From contig NZ_JBHSGI010000033.1 of NCBI RefSeq assembly GCF_042654245.1, positions 505,939-569,938 on the forward strand: a stretch of DNA of 64,000 nt. Reading direction: 5' to 3'. Both the position numbers and the translations under genes were made by a program. This stretch comes from Seohaeicola_A nanhaiensis. GTDB lineage: Bacteria; Pseudomonadota; Alphaproteobacteria; Rhodobacterales; Rhodobacteraceae. Of the stretch, positions 51,794-60,706 are shown piece by piece (within the stretch, counting starts at the first letter, position 1; each line of letters begins with the position of its first letter). A model generated the notes under the pieces. That model was not told where the DNA came from and searched no databases. It saw nothing but the letters and a program-made list of their open reading frames with translations.

Positions 51794-52671
51794 CGCCGGT
51801 CAAATCGCAACTTGTTCTGGTGACCGGCCCCGCCGGGGCGGGACGTTCGACCGCGATCCATGCGCTCGAGGATATCGGGTTCGAGACCATTGACAACCTG
51901 CCGCTGCGTCTGGTGTCCCGCCTGTTGGACGGCGGCACCGAGCGTCCGCTGGCGCTGGGCATTGACACCCGCAACCGCGATTTCACCACGGCCGGGCTGC
52001 TGGAGCTGATCGAGGATCTGGCCGCGCGCCGCGACACCGAACTGACGGTGCTCTATCTCGACTGCCGCCCCGATGTGCTCCTGCGCCGCTATTCCGAGAC
52101 GCGCCGCCGGCATCCCCTGGCCCCCGCCGAAGGCGTCGAGACCGGCGTGGCGCGCGAAATGGACCTGCTCGCCCCGATCCGCGACCGGGCCGACACGCTG
52201 ATCGACACCTCCGATCTCAACGTCCACGAGCTCAAGGCCGAGATCGCCCGCTGGATCGAACCCGAAAGCCAGACACGCCTTGCGCTGACCGTGCACTCCT
52301 TCAGCTACAAGCGCGGCCTGCCGCGCGCGGTCGACATGGTCTTTGATTGCCGGTTCCTGACCAACCCCTACTGGGTGCCCACACTGCGCGCGCTTGACGG
52401 CCGCGACCCCCGGGTCGCCGCCCATGTCAGCGCCGATCCGCGTTTTGCCGGCTTCTTCGACCGGGTGCTCGACATGACCCGTTTCCTGCTCCCGGCCTTC
52501 GTGGCCGAAGGCAAGGCGCATCTGTCCATCGCCTTCGGCTGTACCGGCGGGCAACACCGCTCCGTGATGATGGCGGAAACCCTGGCCAAGACCCTTGCGG
52601 AGGATGGACAGCAAGTGTCAATTAGGCATCGCGAGCTGGAAGGGCGAGCTGCGGAAGAGAGCAAGGCGTGA
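51790..52671 (+). CDS. rapZ: RNase adapter protein RapZ
   Basis: 293 residues. The N-terminal P-loop reads [10 protein letters not shown], with Arg in the position of the usual Walker lysine. It is followed by the RapZ landmarks [44 protein letters not shown] and, in the C-terminal domain, [18 protein letters not shown]. In enterobacteria RapZ directs RNase E to the GlmZ small RNA and binds glucosamine-6-phosphate. In alphaproteobacteria its place between hprK and the EIIA gene suggests a PTS-linked signalling role. The stop overlaps the next start (GTGA). Confidence 0.94.
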   Translation: MTPVKSQLVLVTGPAGAGRSTAIHALEDIGFETIDNLPLRLVSRLLDGGTERPLALGIDTRNRDFTTAGLLELIEDLAARRDTELTVLYLDCRPDVLLRRYSETRRRHPLAPAEGVETGVAREMDLLAPIRDRADTLIDTSDLNVHELKAEIARWIEPESQTRLALTVHSFSYKRGLPRAVDMVFDCRFLTNPYWVPTLRALDGRDPRVAAHVSADPRFAGFFDRVLDMTRFLLPAFVAEGKAHLSIAFGCTGGQHRSVMMAETLAKTLAEDGQQVSIRHRELEGRAAEESKA

Positions 52672-53078
52672 TCGGTATAGTCATTGTGGCTCATGGTGGG
52701 CTGGCCAAGGAATATCTGGCCGCGATGGAGCATGTGGTCGGGCATCAGCCGGGCCTGCGTGCCGTTTCGATCGAGGTGGATCACGACCGCGACGCGAAAC
52801 AGCAGGAGATCTGCGCCGCCGCCGATGCCGTAGACATCGGGGATGGTGTGGTGGTGGTGACCGACCTCTTCGGCGGATCGCCCTCGAACCTCTCGCTGCT
52901 CGCGTGCCGGCCCGACAATCGCCGCATACTCTATGGAGCCAACCTGCCGATGCTGATCAAACTGGCGAAAAGCCGCCAACTCCCGGTCGCCGAGGCGGTG
53001 CGCAACGCCATGGACGCGGGCAAGAAATACATCAACACCCGCAACATCAGCCTCGACCCGCCGGCGGTGTCGAAATGA
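52668..53078 (+). CDS. PTS EIIA component, mannose family (regulatory)
   Basis: 136 residues starting at a GTG that overlaps the rapZ stop. The active-site His9 lies in [14 protein letters not shown]. It is followed by [19 protein letters not shown] and [13 protein letters not shown], the EIIA-man fold. No EIIB, EIIC or EIID genes lie nearby, so the protein probably receives phosphate from HPr for regulation, not sugar transport; this is the recognised arrangement in alphaproteobacteria. Its stop overlaps the HPr ATG. Confidence 0.93.
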   Translation: MIGIVIVAHGGLAKEYLAAMEHVVGHQPGLRAVSIEVDHDRDAKQQEICAAADAVDIGDGVVVVTDLFGGSPSNLSLLACRPDNRRILYGANLPMLIKLAKSRQLPVAEAVRNAMDAGKKYINTRNISLDPPAVSK

Positions 53079-53344
53079 CCCGCCGCAGCCTGAAGATCGT
53101 CAACGAAAAAGGCCTGCACGCGCGGGCCTCGGCCAAGCTGGTCGAAGTGGTCGAAGGGTTTGACGCCACGGCCGAAGTGTCCCGCGACGGCTTGTCCGCC
53201 TCGGGCGATAGTATTATGGGCCTTCTCATGCTGGCCGCCTCAAAGGGAACGACTATTGACGTCGAGACCTCGGGGCCGGATGCTGAGGCACTTGCCGACG
53301 CAATTGAGTCCCTGGTGGCGGACCGGTTCGGTGAAGGGTTCTGA
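53075..53344 (+). CDS. ptsH: Phosphocarrier protein HPr
   Basis: 89 residues. Both phosphorylation sites are in place: His15 in GLHARAS (phosphorylated by enzyme I) and Ser46 in ASGDSIMGLLMLA (phosphorylated by HPr kinase, encoded 1.3 kb upstream). The ATG overlaps the EIIA stop (ATGA), closing a run of four coupled genes hprK-rapZ-EIIA-ptsH. Enzyme I is not in the window. Confidence 0.96.
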   Translation: MTRRSLKIVNEKGLHARASAKLVEVVEGFDATAEVSRDGLSASGDSIMGLLMLAASKGTTIDVETSGPDAEALADAIESLVADRFGEGF

Positions 53345-53384
53345 CCGCAAGCATGGCCTGCGGAAAGAGGGGGATAGACGCACT

Positions 53385-54269
53385 GTGGCGGATACCACGC
53401 AAGACAGCTCGACTGGAGCCGTGAGCGAACCCGAGTCGCTGGGCGAGGTCTATGACCGTCGCACGCTCACTTATGCCAATTCCTTCGATGACCGCTGGAC
53501 CGCGATGGCGATCAAGGCCATCGAATGGATGACCGGCAAGCTGACCATCCTGCGGATGGTCAACCGGTTCGAAAAGACCAACTCGGATTACCGCGGTCAG
53601 AAGTTCTGGAAGGGCGCGCTGGATGTCATGGGCATCGACCTGCGCACCCCGCCCGAACAGATCGCGAATATCCCCAAGGAAGGGCCGGTCGTCGTGGTGG
53701 CCAACCACCCCCACGGCATGGTCGACGGCATGATCCTGGCCGAGCTGATCGGCCGTGTACGGCAGGATTACCGCATCCTCACCCGCTCGGTCCTGACCGG
53801 GCTGGACGAGGCGGCGACCTCCTTCATGATCCCGGTGCCCTTTCCGCACGACCCCGAGGCGCAGCGCAAGATGGTCGAGATGCGCGCCAAGGCGATGAAG
53901 CATCTGGCCGACGGCGGCGTGGTCGCGCTGTTCCCATCGGGCGTGGTGATGTCGTCGGACAGCTGGTTCGGCCCCGCGATCGAGCGCGAGTGGAACCTGT
54001 TCACCGCCAAGATGATTCGCAAGTCGGGCGCACGCGTGGTGCCGATCCACTTCCATGGCCACAACTCGCGCTGGTATCAGATCGCCAACCGGATCTCGCC
54101 CATCCTGCGTCAGGGCCTGCTGCTGCACGAGATCGTGCGCTCCTGCAACAAGCCCAATGCGCCGGTGATCGGCAAGGTGGTCCCGGAGGACCGAATGGCC
54201 CAGCTTGAAACCGACCCGCGCGGCTTTCTCGTCTGGCTCCGGGCGCACACGCTGAGCCTCGGAGGCTAG
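53385..54269 (+). CDS. 1-acylglycerol-3-phosphate acyltransferase-like (LPLAT family)
   Basis: 294 residues from a GTG at 53385; a GTG at 53421 is an alternative, and no ATG is near. The acyltransferase block appears as VVVVANHPHGMVDGMILAEL (the His and Asp in the NHPHGMVD pattern, one residue longer than the classical NHX4D). FPSGVVMSSD is the phosphate-binding FPEG-like motif. It probably adds an acyl chain to lysophosphatidic acid or an aminolipid precursor at the membrane. It follows ptsH by 40 bases. Its stop shares a CTAG with the convergent hbd gene. Confidence 0.85.
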   Translation: MADTTQDSSTGAVSEPESLGEVYDRRTLTYANSFDDRWTAMAIKAIEWMTGKLTILRMVNRFEKTNSDYRGQKFWKGALDVMGIDLRTPPEQIANIPKEGPVVVVANHPHGMVDGMILAELIGRVRQDYRILTRSVLTGLDEAATSFMIPVPFPHDPEAQRKMVEMRAKAMKHLADGGVVALFPSGVVMSSDSWFGPAIEREWNLFTAKMIRKSGARVVPIHFHGHNSRWYQIANRISPILRQGLLLHEIVRSCNKPNAPVIGKVVPEDRMAQLETDPRGFLVWLRAHTLSLGG

Positions 54270-55141
54270 CGCGTCGGCACCGGCGTCTCGCCGCGATAGT
54301 CGTAGAACCCGCGCCCGGTCTTGCGGCCCAGCCAGCCGGCCTCGACGTATTTCGTCAGCAGGGGGCAGGGGCGGTATTTCGTATCCGCCAGCCCGTCGTG
54401 CAGGACGTTCATGATAGCGAGGCAGGTGTCCAGGCCGATGAAGTCGGCCAGTTCCAGCGGCCCCATCGGATGGTTCGCGCCCAGTTTCATCGACTGGTCG
54501 ATGCTGCGCACGTTGCCCACGCCTTCGTACAGCGTATAGACCGCTTCGTTGATCATCGGCATCAGGATGCGGTTGACGATGAACCCGGGGAAATCCTCGG
54601 CGCTGGCGGCGATCTTGCCCAGGTTCTCGACGACGCCCAGACAGGCCTTGTAGGTGGCTTCGTCGGTGGCAATGCCCCGGATCAGCTCGACCAGCTGCAT
54701 CACCGGCACCGGGTTCATGAAATGGAAACCCATGAACCGCTCCGGCCGGACAGTCCGGCTCGCCAGACGCGTGATCGACAGCGACGAGGTATTCGACGTC
54801 AGGATCGTATGCGGCAGCAGATGCGGCTGCAGATCCTCGAAGATCGCCTGCTTGACGCTCTCGCGCTCGGTTGCGGCCTCGATCACCAGATCGGTCGCGG
54901 CAACGTCGGGCAGGGTCAGGGTGGTCTGGATGCGCCCGATGGCGGCTTCCATGTCGGTCTCGGCCATCTTGCCGCGTCCGACCTGACGCGACATGTTCCC
55001 CCGGATCACCGCCATCGCCTTGTCCAGCGCGTCCTGGCTGATGTCGCTCATCACCACGTCATAGCCCGCGACGGCCATCACATGGGCAATCCCGTTGCCC
55101 ATCTGTCCGGCGCCGATCACCCCGATTTTCCGGATTGTCAT
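54266..55141 (-). CDS. 3-hydroxybutyryl-CoA dehydrogenase
   Basis: 291 residues. The NAD motif is GVIGAGQMGNGIAHVMA near residue 6, then VVMSDIS. The catalytic segment is FMGFHFMNPVPVMQLVELIRG with the active His, and EDFPGFIVNRILMPMINEA with the conserved Asn. The C-terminus ends YVEAGWLGRKTGRGFYDY. It oxidises 3-hydroxybutyryl-CoA to acetoacetyl-CoA (or the reverse) in fatty-acid and PHB metabolism. The start is the ATG at 55139-55141. It is convergent with the acyltransferase gene and divergent from the DUF6473 gene. Confidence 0.95.
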   Translation of the reverse strand: MTIRKIGVIGAGQMGNGIAHVMAVAGYDVVMSDISQDALDKAMAVIRGNMSRQVGRGKMAETDMEAAIGRIQTTLTLPDVAATDLVIEAATERESVKQAIFEDLQPHLLPHTILTSNTSSLSITRLASRTVRPERFMGFHFMNPVPVMQLVELIRGIATDEATYKACLGVVENLGKIAASAEDFPGFIVNRILMPMINEAVYTLYEGVGNVRSIDQSMKLGANHPMGPLELADFIGLDTCLAIMNVLHDGLADTKYRPCPLLTKYVEAGWLGRKTGRGFYDYRGETPVPTR

Positions 55142-55299
55142 ATGCTCTGCCCTATTCCTTGCGACTGACCGACCATATCGGCCCGGCGCGGTCGGCGGCA
55201 AGGGGCAGGGCAGACGCAAGTTTGCGGAAAATCCGACCATTAGCGGATTGGCAATCCTTCGGTGCGATTCAGGGCGCGGGATCGAAGATGGTGGGTGCC

Positions 55300-56127
55300 A
55301 TGAGTGTGGAACTACCCGGCGCGGAAGTGCCGGAAGCAGGCTATTGCCGATATCATGGGTCACGGCTGCAATGCCGGGGGCCGGAACGTCAGCTGAACAC
55401 GCCCTATGTCGCCTTCCTGGGCGGTGCAGAGACCTTCGGGCGGTTTGTTCGGGTGCCTTTTGTCGAACAGATCGAACGCGCCACCGGGCGGATCTGCGTC
55501 AATCTCGGCGCATCGCATACCGGCCCCGAGGCCTGGCTTCAGGACGCGGCGCTCGTTGAGATCGCGGCCCGCGCCAGCCGCGCGCTGATCCAGCTCTCGG
55601 GAGCGCAGATGCTCTGCAATCCCTATTACCGCGTTCATCCGCGCCGCAACGACCGGTTTCTCGAACCGCTGCCGCCGCTGGCCGATCTTTATCCGGAAAT
55701 CGACTTTACCGATTTCGCCTTCGTCAATCACATGCTGGCGGCCCTGAATGCCACCTCGCCGGATCGTTTCGCGCAGATACGCGAGGCGCTGCAAGAGGTC
55801 TGGGTCGCGCGCATGGCCGAACTGCTCGATCGGTTCGCCCGGCCGCCGGTCCTGCTCTGGCTGCGATATACCAGTATGACTCTCAATCGCGGCTGCCCCG
55901 ATCTGGCTCTAAATCCGGTATTCGTAACCGGGCCCATGATCGAATGCCTGCGCGTCGGGGCAGGGCCGATCGTCACCGTGGATCTCGCCACCGCCAGTGC
56001 CGCGCGTGAGGTGGTCAAGATGCGCTTTGGCCCGATGCAGGCGCCGGCGGCAGCGCAGATGATCGGCCCCAGCGCACATCGCGCCGTGGCCCGGGCCCTG
56101 ATCGATGTGATCGGCCCGGCGGAATGA
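55300..56127 (+). CDS. DUF6473 family protein
   Basis: 275 residues. The landmarks CRYHGSRLQCRGPERQLNTPYVAFLGGAETFGRFV, FPFVEQIE-like entry, VNLGASHTGPEAWL, QLSGAQMLCNPYYRVHPRRNDRFL and VLLWLRYTSM match DUF6473, a Rhodobacterales family with resemblance to sulfotransferase-linked or SGNH-like proteins. The function is unknown. The start at 55300 is the best-fitting ATG; one four codons upstream is possible. Two hairpins follow its stop, the second a strong bidirectional terminator with etfA. Confidence 0.82.
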   Translation: MSVELPGAEVPEAGYCRYHGSRLQCRGPERQLNTPYVAFLGGAETFGRFVRVPFVEQIERATGRICVNLGASHTGPEAWLQDAALVEIAARASRALIQLSGAQMLCNPYYRVHPRRNDRFLEPLPPLADLYPEIDFTDFAFVNHMLAALNATSPDRFAQIREALQEVWVARMAELLDRFARPPVLLWLRYTSMTLNRGCPDLALNPVFVTGPMIECLRVGAGPIVTVDLATASAAREVVKMRFGPMQAPAAAQMIGPSAHRAVARALIDVIGPAE

Positions 56128-56130
56128 AAA

Positions 56131-56161
56131 ACACCCCGTCCGCGTGTCGCGGGCGGGGTGT
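56131..56161 (-). terminator. 14-bp hairpin downstream of DUF6473
   Basis: ACACCCCGTCCGCG (56131-56144) pairs with 56148-56161 (one G-U) around a three-base loop. Only the minus strand has a following T-run (56126-56130 read in reverse), so it would stop readthrough from the etf side. Confidence 0.55.
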
Positions 56162-56240
56162 CCTGAAAGGTCACTCGGTGAAAACGCTGGAAAGTCAGAT
56201 AGTTGCCCCCCCGTCCTAGCTGGGACACGTTTTCAGGCAT

Positions 56241-56271
56241 GAAAAAAGGCGGGCCTTGTCCCGCCTTTTTC
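56241..56271. terminator. Bidirectional terminator between DUF6473 and etfA
   Basis: AAAAAGGCGGG (56243-56253) and CCCGCCTTTTT (56260-56270) form a perfect 11-base-pair stem with a six-base loop. T-runs on both strands fit its place between convergent genes. Confidence 0.9.
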
Positions 56272-56279
56272 CCAGTGTC

Positions 56280-57203
56280 TCAAAGCTTCTCGACCAGCTC
56301 CGGCACGGCGGTGAACAGGTCCGCCACCAGCCCGTAGTCGGCCACCTGGAAGATCGGTGCCTCTTCGTCCTTGTTGATCGCGACGATGATCTTGCTGTCC
56401 TTCATCCCCGCCAGGTGCTGGATCGCACCCGAGATGCCGACAGCCACATAAAGGTTCGGCGCCACGACCTTGCCGGTCTGCCCGACCTGCCAGTCGTTCG
56501 GGGCAAACCCCGAGTCAACCGCCGCGCGCGAGGCGCCCACGGCAGCGCCCAGCTTGTCGGCCAGCTTCTCGATCAGCGCGAAGTTTTCTTCCGATCCCAC
56601 GCCACGGCCGCCCGATACGACGATACCGGCCGAGGTCAGTTCCGGACGATCGCTCGCCGCCACCTTGTCTTCGACCCAGGACGACAGATCCGACGACGCA
56701 CCCGAGATCGTCTCGACCGGGGCAGAGTTCCCGGCGCTTGCAGCGTCGAAGGTCGAGGTCCGGAAGGTGATCACCTTCTTGGCGTCCTTCGACTTGACGG
56801 TCTGGATCGCGTTGCCGGCATAGATCGGACGCTCGAAGGTATCCGCATCGACCACGCCAGAGGCGTCCGAAATTACCATAACGTCCAGCAGCGCGGCCAC
56901 GCGCGGCATCACGTTCTTCGCGTCAGTGGTCGCGGGCGCAACGATGTGATCATAGTCACCGGCCAGACCGACGATCAGATCGGCCGTCGACTCCGCCAGG
57001 CGGTGGCCCAGCCCGGCATCCTCGGCGCAGAGCACCTTCTTGACGCCATCGATGGTCGCCGCTTCCTTCGCGGCATCCGCCGCGCGGGCTCCGGCGCAGA
57101 GCACCGTCACATCGCCCAGCTTCGCCGCGGCCGTCACGGCCTTGGCGGTGGCATCCATTGCAAGTTGTCCATCAGTGACTTCGGCAAGCAGAAGAACAGC
57201 CAT
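56280..57203 (-). CDS. etfA: Electron transfer flavoprotein subunit alpha
   Basis: 307 residues. The C-terminal FAD domain has [41 protein letters not shown] and [28 protein letters not shown] (given as landmarks near residues 190-255), the family signature. It carries FAD and, with EtfB, passes electrons from acyl-CoA dehydrogenases to ETF-ubiquinone oxidoreductase. The start shares one base with the etfB stop (TGATG), so the two subunits are made in equal amounts. It ends nine bases from the bidirectional terminator. Confidence 0.97.
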   Translation of the reverse strand: MAVLLLAEVTDGQLAMDATAKAVTAAAKLGDVTVLCAGARAADAAKEAATIDGVKKVLCAEDAGLGHRLAESTADLIVGLAGDYDHIVAPATTDAKNVMPRVAALLDVMVISDASGVVDADTFERPIYAGNAIQTVKSKDAKKVITFRTSTFDAASAGNSAPVETISGASSDLSSWVEDKVAASDRPELTSAGIVVSGGRGVGSEENFALIEKLADKLGAAVGASRAAVDSGFAPNDWQVGQTGKVVAPNLYVAVGISGAIQHLAGMKDSKIIVAINKDEEAPIFQVADYGLVADLFTAVPELVEKL

Positions 57204-57961
57204 CAGATCGCCCCCACGTCTTTGAGTTTCTGAACCAGCTCGTCGACCGAGCCCACCATGATGCCGGCGGCGCGCGCCGGCGGCTCGGCGGTCTTGACGA
57301 CCTCCAGCCGCGGCGCGACGTCCACGCCGTAATCGGCGGCGGTCTTCTCGTCGAGCGGCTTCTTCTTCGCCTTCATGATGTTCGGCAGCGAGGCATAGCG
57401 CGGCTCGTTCAGGCGCAGGTCGACGGTGATGATGGCGGGCATCTTCACCTTGATGGTCTGCAGGCCGCCGTCCACCTCGCGGGTGACGGTGGCGCTATCG
57501 CCATCGACCGTCAGTTCCGAGGCGAAGGTGCCCTGCGACCAGCCCAGCAGCGCCGCCAGCATCTGGCCGGTCGCATTCATGTCGTTGTCGATCGCCTGCT
57601 TGCCGCAGAGCACGAGGCCCGGCTGTTCTTCCTCGACGACCTTGGCGAGGATCTTGGCAACCGCCAGCGGTTCGATGTCCTGATGCACGTCATCGGCGGC
57701 CACGACCAGGATCGCCCGGTCGGCGCCCATCGCCAGCGCGGTGCGAAGTGTTTCCTGCGCCTGCTTCACGCCGACGGACACCGCGACGATCTCTTCGGCC
57801 TTTCCGGCCTCCTTGAGGCGGATCGCCTCCTCGACGGCGATTTCGTCAAAGGGGTTCATCGACATCTTGACGTTCGCCAGATCGACACCGCTTCCGTCCG
57901 CCTTCACGCGGACCTTCACGTTGTAGTCGATCACGCGCTTGACGGGTACCAGGACCTTCAT
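57203..57961 (-). CDS. etfB: Electron transfer flavoprotein subunit beta
   Basis: 252 residues. Landmarks are [74 protein letters not shown] and [21 protein letters not shown], all diagnostic of EtfB. It binds AMP and, with EtfA, forms the electron acceptor for acyl-CoA and other dehydrogenases. A GAGAGAACC site precedes the ATG at 57959-57961. Confidence 0.97.
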   Translation of the reverse strand: MKVLVPVKRVIDYNVKVRVKADGSGVDLANVKMSMNPFDEIAVEEAIRLKEAGKAEEIVAVSVGVKQAQETLRTALAMGADRAILVVAADDVHQDIEPLAVAKILAKVVEEEQPGLVLCGKQAIDNDMNATGQMLAALLGWSQGTFASELTVDGDSATVTREVDGGLQTIKVKMPAIITVDLRLNEPRYASLPNIMKAKKKPLDEKTAADYGVDVAPRLEVVKTAEPPARAAGIMVGSVDELVQKLKDVGAI

Positions 57962-58143
57962 CTGCGGTTCTCTCCTCAGCTTCTGCGAGCCGCAAGAACG
58001 ACTCAATTCGGATTTTCCTCGACCCTGATAGCGGGCCACGCCGTGCTAAAACAGCGCAAAATCGTCACGTTAACGCCCGCCGACGCCGCGTTTCGGGGGC
58101 TGGCGGCAGGGTGATCGCACCTGTTTGCGCTATCGCCGGGCCG

Positions 58144-58716
58144 TCACCGGTTGGCTCCGGGCACCCAGAGAACGTCATCGCGTCCCTTGTCGTTCGCCAT
58201 CCGCGCCGCAACGAAGAACCAGTCGCTGAGCCGGTTCAGATAGCGTATCGCGGCCGGGTTCACCTCTTCCGCGGCGGCGAGTTCCACCGCAAGCCGTTCG
58301 GCCCGCCGAGCGACGGTGCGGCAGACGTGCAGATGCGCGGCCAGCTTGGTGCCGCCGGGCAGAACGAAGCTTCGCAACGGTTCCAGATTCGCATTCATTG
58401 CGTCGATTTCCGATTCCAGCCGATCGGTCTGTGCCTGAACCATCCGCAGCGGCGGATAGTCCGAGGCCTCATCGGCCGCCATGTCCGGACGGCAGAGGTC
58501 GGCGCCGAGGTCGAAGAGATCGTTCTGGATGCGCATCAGCGCAGTGTCGGTTTCCGCTTCGGCCTCGAGTCTGGCAACACCGACCACGGCGTTCAATTCG
58601 TCCACCGTGCCATAGGCGCCGACGCGGGCAGAGTATTTCGGGACGCGCGCGTTGTTGCCAAGCGCAGTATCCCCCTTGTCGCCCGTGCGGGTGTATATAC
58701 GGTTCAGAACGACCAT
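58144..58716 (-). CDS. Corrinoid adenosyltransferase, PduO type
   Basis: 190 residues. The ATP-binding signature is YTRTGDKGDTALGNNARVPK at residues 8-27, followed by GTVDELNAVVGVAR and, near the end, ARRAERLAV and RYLNRLSDWFFVAAR with the conserved Arg/Asp set. It transfers the adenosyl group of ATP to cob(I)alamin or cobyrinic acid diamide, giving adenosylcobalamin. Mutases of the ethylmalonyl-CoA pathway (which mcl1 serves) need that cofactor. The start overlaps the stop of the small twin-helix gene (TGATG). Confidence 0.94.
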   Translation of the reverse strand: MVVLNRIYTRTGDKGDTALGNNARVPKYSARVGAYGTVDELNAVVGVARLEAEAETDTALMRIQNDLFDLGADLCRPDMAADEASDYPPLRMVQAQTDRLESEIDAMNANLEPLRSFVLPGGTKLAAHLHVCRTVARRAERLAVELAAAEEVNPAAIRYLNRLSDWFFVAARMANDKGRDDVLWVPGANR

Positions 58717-58913
58717 CAGCCTTTTCCTCCGAGGTAGATGAACAGCAGGATCAGCAAAACGGCGACAAATTGGAAAAGCAGGCGCAACTGCATCATCTTG
58801 TTGGAATATTTGGCATTGAACTTGCCGCCCTTGGCAAAACCGCCAATGCCCATGGCCAGCACCACGACGACGGCGGCCATCACGATGAGGATGAGATAGT
58901 ATAGTCCGTTCAT
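58716..58913 (-). CDS. Twin transmembrane helix small protein (HIG1-like)
   Basis: 65 residues with two membrane helices (about 6-25 and 43-62) joined by a short basic loop, GGFAKGGKFNAKYSNKMMQLR. This is the alphaproteobacterial twin-TM/HIG1-domain type. Related mitochondrial proteins associate with respiratory complexes; the bacterial role is unproven. It is coupled to the adenosyltransferase gene by a TGATG overlap. GGAGGGAG lies just before the ATG at 58911-58913. Confidence 0.88.
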   Translation of the reverse strand: MNGLYYLILIVMAAVVVVLAMGIGGFAKGGKFNAKYSNKMMQLRLLFQFVAVLLILLFIYLGGKG

Positions 58914-58991
58914 GACTGCTCCCTCCGGATCTTGCCGTTGACATAACGCGCGCACTCCCGAAAGGCGAACCGCTTTTCTGTCGCGGTTGGC

Positions 58992-59819
58992 CTACAGGCG
59001 CGAAATCACGGCATCCATGGCCCGGGTCGACAGCACCCGGCGCAGCGTTCCGGCGAACCAGGTGGGCAGGGTCACGTAATAGCGCGGCTTCGGTCGGGTT
59101 GCTTCGAGGGCTCGGATGAGGGCGTGTGTTACCGCCGAGGGGGGCAGTTCGAACCGGTCGGGCCCACCGTCCTGATACATGCGCGGGATCAGACCGGTTT
59201 CGTAATCGGCGCGGCGGGGCGAAGACTTCCAGTCGATGAACCGCTCGAAATAGGGGATGCCGTTCTTGCGGAACCGTGTCGTGATCGGGCCGGGTTCGAT
59301 CAGCACCACGTGAATGCCGGCGGGCGCCAGTTCGATCCGCATCACGTCGCTGAGCCCCTCAAGCGCATGTTTCGTCGCGGTGTAGGCGCCGCGCCAGCCG
59401 AGATAGCTTAGTCCCAGGGTCGACGAGCATTGCACGATATGCCCGGCGCCTTGCGAGCGCATGATGGGAATGACCTGACGCGTCAGGTCGTGCCAGCCGA
59501 AGAAATTGGACTCGAAGATGTCGCGCAGCGCTTCGACCGGCAGATCCTCAACCGCCGCGTTCAAACCGTGGGCGCCATTGTTGAACAGGGCATCAAGTCG
59601 CCCACCTGTGGCCGCCAAAACTTCGCCCAGGCCGGTGCCTATGCTGTCCGGATCGCAATAATCGATGCGCGGCGCCTTTAATCCTTCGCCGATCAGGCGG
59701 TCGCAATCGGCCTGTTGCCTGCACGAGGCGAAGACCTGCCAGCCGCGCGCCTTCAGAGTCCTTGCGGCGTCCAGGCCGATGCCCGAGGAGCATCCGGTAA
59801 TCAGGATGGATTTTTGCAT
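58992..59819 (-). CDS. SDR family oxidoreductase
   Basis: 275 residues, a classical short-chain dehydrogenase. TGCSSGIGLDAARTLKARGW is near the start, the NNGAHG motif follows, then the catalytic Ser in QCSSTLG and YTATK (Tyr and Lys). RPKPRYYVTLPTWFAGTLRRVL near the C-terminus suggests a membrane-facing hydrophobic substrate such as a retinol/steroid-type or long-chain alcohol, as in many SDRs with this tail. No specific substrate can be named. It follows the SH3 gene on the same strand by about 60 bases. Confidence 0.92.
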   Translation of the reverse strand: MQKSILITGCSSGIGLDAARTLKARGWQVFASCRQQADCDRLIGEGLKAPRIDYCDPDSIGTGLGEVLAATGGRLDALFNNGAHGLNAAVEDLPVEALRDIFESNFFGWHDLTRQVIPIMRSQGAGHIVQCSSTLGLSYLGWRGAYTATKHALEGLSDVMRIELAPAGIHVVLIEPGPITTRFRKNGIPYFERFIDWKSSPRRADYETGLIPRMYQDGGPDRFELPPSAVTHALIRALEATRPKPRYYVTLPTWFAGTLRRVLSTRAMDAVISRL

Positions 59820-59880
59820 GGACCCGGCGCCTTTTCGATCTCGCGCCAGATGTGGCGCGCGCAGGCGGCGGATGCAACGC

Positions 59881-60501
59881 TCAGTTGGAGGCCGGGCCGA
59901 CAAGCCGCTCAGCGATCCAGCCTACCTGGTCGCCGGGCAGGGTGCGCAAGCGCAGCCATCCAGCGCCGTTGCTGTCGAGCACCTGAACCTGCTGGCCCCT
60001 CTGCAGGCGGGCGAGGATCTCTGTGTCAATGCCCGGGCCGGACCGCAAGTTGACTCGCGTCGCGCTGATCGAACGAAGGTCGGCATTTGCATCGAGGGCC
60101 GGACGGACTGCGGCAGCCGATTGCAGCGCATCGCTGACCGCCGGCGCGGCAGCCGCATTCGGTTCAGGTGCCTCGAAGCTGGCAGAACTGGTGATTTCCT
60201 GCAGCGAGGCCATCCGGATCTGCGCGTCGTCGCTGGCGCGGAAAATTTGCATCCCGTCCGAAAGCCGCGCCCGGACCTGCGGCAATGGCTCGCGCGCTGG
60301 CGCGGCCGGGGAGCGGGGCCTGATCGCCTGTGTGGCGACCAGCGTGGCGGCGGTTGTCGGAACATTCAGCGTCACCGGCGGCGCTGGGGCTTCTGCAACC
60401 TCGAGGACGGGCCGTGGACGGGGTTTGAAATCGGCTCCCCCGCTCATCTCGTAGCCGGCAAGGCCAAGCATGGCGAAGGTGATCAGAATATAGCGCGGCA
60501 T
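59881..60501 (-). CDS. SH3-domain protein with N-terminal membrane anchor
   Basis: 206 residues. Residues 1-20 are a hydrophobic anchor or signal (PRYILITFAMLGLAGYEM). Residues about 30-140 are a Pro/Ala-rich linker. The last 65 form a bacterial SH3 domain (SATRVNLRSGPGIDTEILARLQRGQQVQVLD, WLRLRTLPGDQVGWIAERLV as landmarks). It probably binds peptidoglycan or a partner protein in the periplasm. The ATG at 60499-60501 has GGGGG upstream. It is divergent from parC. Confidence 0.87.
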   Translation of the reverse strand: MPRYILITFAMLGLAGYEMSGGADFKPRPRPVLEVAEAPAPPVTLNVPTTAATLVATQAIRPRSPAAPAREPLPQVRARLSDGMQIFRASDDAQIRMASLQEITSSASFEAPEPNAAAAPAVSDALQSAAAVRPALDANADLRSISATRVNLRSGPGIDTEILARLQRGQQVQVLDSNGAGWLRLRTLPGDQVGWIAERLVGPASN

Positions 60502-60706
60502 AGCGCCCCCCAAGGATAACCAAAGATACAAGCAAACGGCGGGCGGCAGCTGCCCGACCTGTCTAACATAGGGCAAAAGGGCGATTCGTCACATGCTGCA
60601 GGCAGTTTTTTCAAAAACGTGTGGCCTGTCCGCAGGGCGCCATTGGCTGTGGATAACCGCCTAAGGGCGCTTTACCAGGCCTGTCGCTCGGGTTACCACC
60701 GCATCT

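Noticed and set aside
48850..52614. A very long open frame (about 1250 codons) on the minus strand opposite chvI-chvG-hprK-rapZ
   Set aside because: It is antisense to genes with clear conserved motifs, has His/Gln/Arg-rich composition without any family match, and arises from third-position GC bias.
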